DNA of 64,000 nt from MED-G105 sp039814575 (GTDB lineage: Bacteria > Pseudomonadota > Alphaproteobacteria > Caulobacterales > Parvularculaceae): the NCBI GenBank assembly GCA_039814575.1, contig JBCCAY010000006.1, positions 1 through 64,000 on the forward strand, written 5' to 3'. Positions within the stretch are counted from its first letter, which is position 1. Every line of letters starts with the position of its first letter. Both the position numbers and the translations under genes were made by a program. Below, piece after piece: positions 62,564-64,000 of the stretch. Under the pieces are notes generated by a model that was not told the DNA's origin, did not search any database, and was given only the letters and a program-made list of their open reading frames with translations.

Positions 62564-64000
62564 TTAGCTGATTTTGAAGTGAACATACTTCATTTCAACG
62601 AACTCTTCGATGCCGTGACGCGACCCTTCTCGGCCGATCCCGGATTCTTTTACGCCGCCGAACGGCGCGACTTCGTTTGATAAGACCCCGGCGTTAACGC
62701 CGACCATGCCGGATTCGAGCGCTTCGGACACGCGGAAGGCGCGGGACAAATCCTTCGTATAGATATAAGCGGAAAGCCCGTACCGCGTGGCGTTCGCATA
62801 GTTGACCGCCTCTTCTTCCGTATCAAAACGATAAAGCGGCGCGACAGGCCCAAACGTCTCTTCCTCAGCGAGCTGCATATCAACATGGGCGCCGGCGAGC
62901 ACCGTCGGCTTATAGAAGTTACCGCCAAGCGGATGCGCCGCGCCGCCCGTCAAAACCGTCGCGCCTTTAGCGACCGCGTCGTCCACATGACGCGCTACTT
63001 TTTGAAAGCCGGCGGCGTTGATCAAGGGTCCGATGTCGACGCCCTCTTTAGCGTCGCCCGGCCCAACCGTGAACGCTTCAACGCGCGCGGCGAGTTTCTC
63101 AGCGAAAGCGTCAAACACCGACGCTTGAACAAGAATGCGGTTCGCGCACACGCATGTCTGTCCGGAGTTACGGAACTTGCTGGCGATCACTTCTTCCACG
63201 GCGTCGTCGAGATCGGCGTCGTCAAAAACAATGAAAGGCGCATTGCCGCCAAGCTCCAATGACGTCTTGATGACCCGGCGCGCGCACTGCTCAGCGAGCA
63301 GCTTGCCCACCGGCGTCGACCCGGTGAATGTCAGAACACGGATGGCGTCGTGCGAGGTCAACACGCCGCCAATCGCCGGCGCATCGCCCGTCACGACGTT
63401 CAAAACCCCTGCCGGCAGGCCAGCTTCTTCCGCAAGCGCCGCCAAGGCGAGGGCTGAATAGGGCGTATCCGGCGCCGGCTTTAGAACTTGCGTGCACCCA
63501 GCGGCGAGGGCCGGCGCTATTTTTCGCGTAACGCAAGCGCTTGGAAAATTCCACGGCGTGATAGCCGCCGTGACGCCGGCTGGTTCTTTGGTGACGATGA
63601 TCCGGCGGTCGCGTTGTTTCGCTGGAATGGTCTCACCATAGACGCGTTTTCCTTCCTCTGCGAACCATTTGATGAACGCTGCGCCATAGACGACTTCGCC
63701 CACCGATTGCGCCAATGGTTTGCCGCACTCGGCGGTCATGATCCGCGCCAGCGCGTCTTGGTTTTCGATGATAAGATCATGCCACGCCAGCATAATGTCG
63801 GCGCGCTCATGGGGCGTCATCGCCTTCCATGCCGGAAATGCCGCCGCGGCGGCGTCGACAGCGCGTGTCGCTTCTTCTGCGCCCATAAACGGCGCATCGC
63901 CAATTTTATCACCGGTCGCCGGATCAAAAACGTCCTCACGCGCCCCATTGTCAGCGTCAACCCAACGCCCATCGATGTAAGCTTGCGATTTATACAGACG
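62564..64000 (-). CDS. gabD: NAD(P)-dependent succinate-semialdehyde dehydrogenase, 5' end beyond window
   Basis: The frame is open through the right edge (residues RLYKSQAYIDGRWVDADNG at the border), so the true start lies outside; the internal ATG at 63886 is not the start. The visible 478 residues cover nearly the whole enzyme. They include WNFPSACVTRKIAPALAAGC, FTGSTPVGKLLAEQ, catalytic Glu in LELGGNAPFIVF, catalytic Cys in FRNSGQTCVCANR, and FGPVAPLYRF. This matches the GabD class that oxidises succinic semialdehyde to succinate at the end of GABA degradation. Other short-chain semialdehydes are possible substrates. Confidence 0.9.
   Translation of the reverse strand, partial: RLYKSQAYIDGRWVDADNGAREDVFDPATGDKIGDAPFMGAEEATRAVDAAAAAFPAWKAMTPHERADIMLAWHDLIIENQDALARIMTAECGKPLAQSVGEVVYGAAFIKWFAEEGKRVYGETIPAKQRDRRIIVTKEPAGVTAAITPWNFPSACVTRKIAPALAAGCTQVLKPAPDTPYSALALAALAEEAGLPAGVLNVVTGDAPAIGGVLTSHDAIRVLTFTGSTPVGKLLAEQCARRVIKTSLELGGNAPFIVFDDADLDDAVEEVIASKFRNSGQTCVCANRILVQASVFDAFAEKLAARVEAFTVGPGDAKEGVDIGPLINAAGFQKVARHVDDAVAKGATVLTGGAAHPLGGNFYKPTVLAGAHVDMQLAEEETFGPVAPLYRFDTEEEAVNYANATRYGLSAYIYTKDLSRAFRVSEALESGMVGVNAGVLSNEVAPFGGVKESGIGREGSRHGIEEFVEMKYVHFKIS

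Overview
The window looks like chromosomal DNA of an alphaproteobacterium of moderate GC content. Supporting signs are TonB receptors, a beta-propeller phytase cluster, DUF3772-type MscS channels, Thr/Ala codons biased to ACG/GCG, and family resemblances to Hyphomonadales/Parvularculales/Caulobacterales-type genomes. The taxon is inferred, not proven. I saw no rRNA, tRNA or CRISPR array.

Layout. 1-150: tail of an IS1595-like insertion sequence, then about 670 bp without a gene. 823-9372: organic-phosphate scavenging locus. It has a double-TetR regulator divergent from a TonB receptor whose promoter carries a Pho-box-like array, then a secreted tyrosine-phosphatase-like protein, a lipoprotein metallophosphoesterase with a CBM9-like tail, and a beta-propeller phytase broken by a frameshift. 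9937-16062: type I secretion pair (ABC exporter and adaptor) divergent from its probable substrate, a LamG-RTX-LamG protein with mosaic codon use. A multiply frameshifted gene relic follows at 16186-16516. 16761-22818: a compact MoxR/DUF58 operon (DUF4129, DUF4350, MoxR, DUF58, SpoIIM-like, RDD).

24475-37688: the most unusual part, a 13-kb signalling island. It holds a heme NO-binding (H-NOX/HNOB) protein, four related histidine kinases sharing an HEINTP H-box, a receiver-HDOD protein, a receiver-PAS-LuxR regulator and a receiver-like protein without phosphorylation residues. It also has a PhnD-like periplasmic binding protein overlapping its kinase gene, an OprO/P-type porin, a kinase-like protein with no phosphoacceptor His but an intact receiver, and a receiver-kinase. 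A CCCC/GGGGATA motif recurs at the divergent PhnD/porin promoter and upstream of the LuxR-type regulator, suggesting one shared regulon.

37960-53832: a large MscS-type channel; then a catabolic cluster (Na+/solute symporter, M24 ectoine-hydrolase/creatinase-like enzyme, EutA-like racemase-family protein, DMGDH-like FAD/GcvT oxidoreductase, XRE-cupin regulator) in which an identical 15-bp sequence lies upstream of two transcription units; then a tripartite RND efflux operon. 54334-64000: a serine beta-lactamase-family hydrolase, a 2OG-Fe(II) oxygenase, formate-tetrahydrofolate ligase, a NIT/PAS chemoreceptor preceded by a small secreted ORF, and the 3' part of a succinate-semialdehyde dehydrogenase gene running off the right edge.
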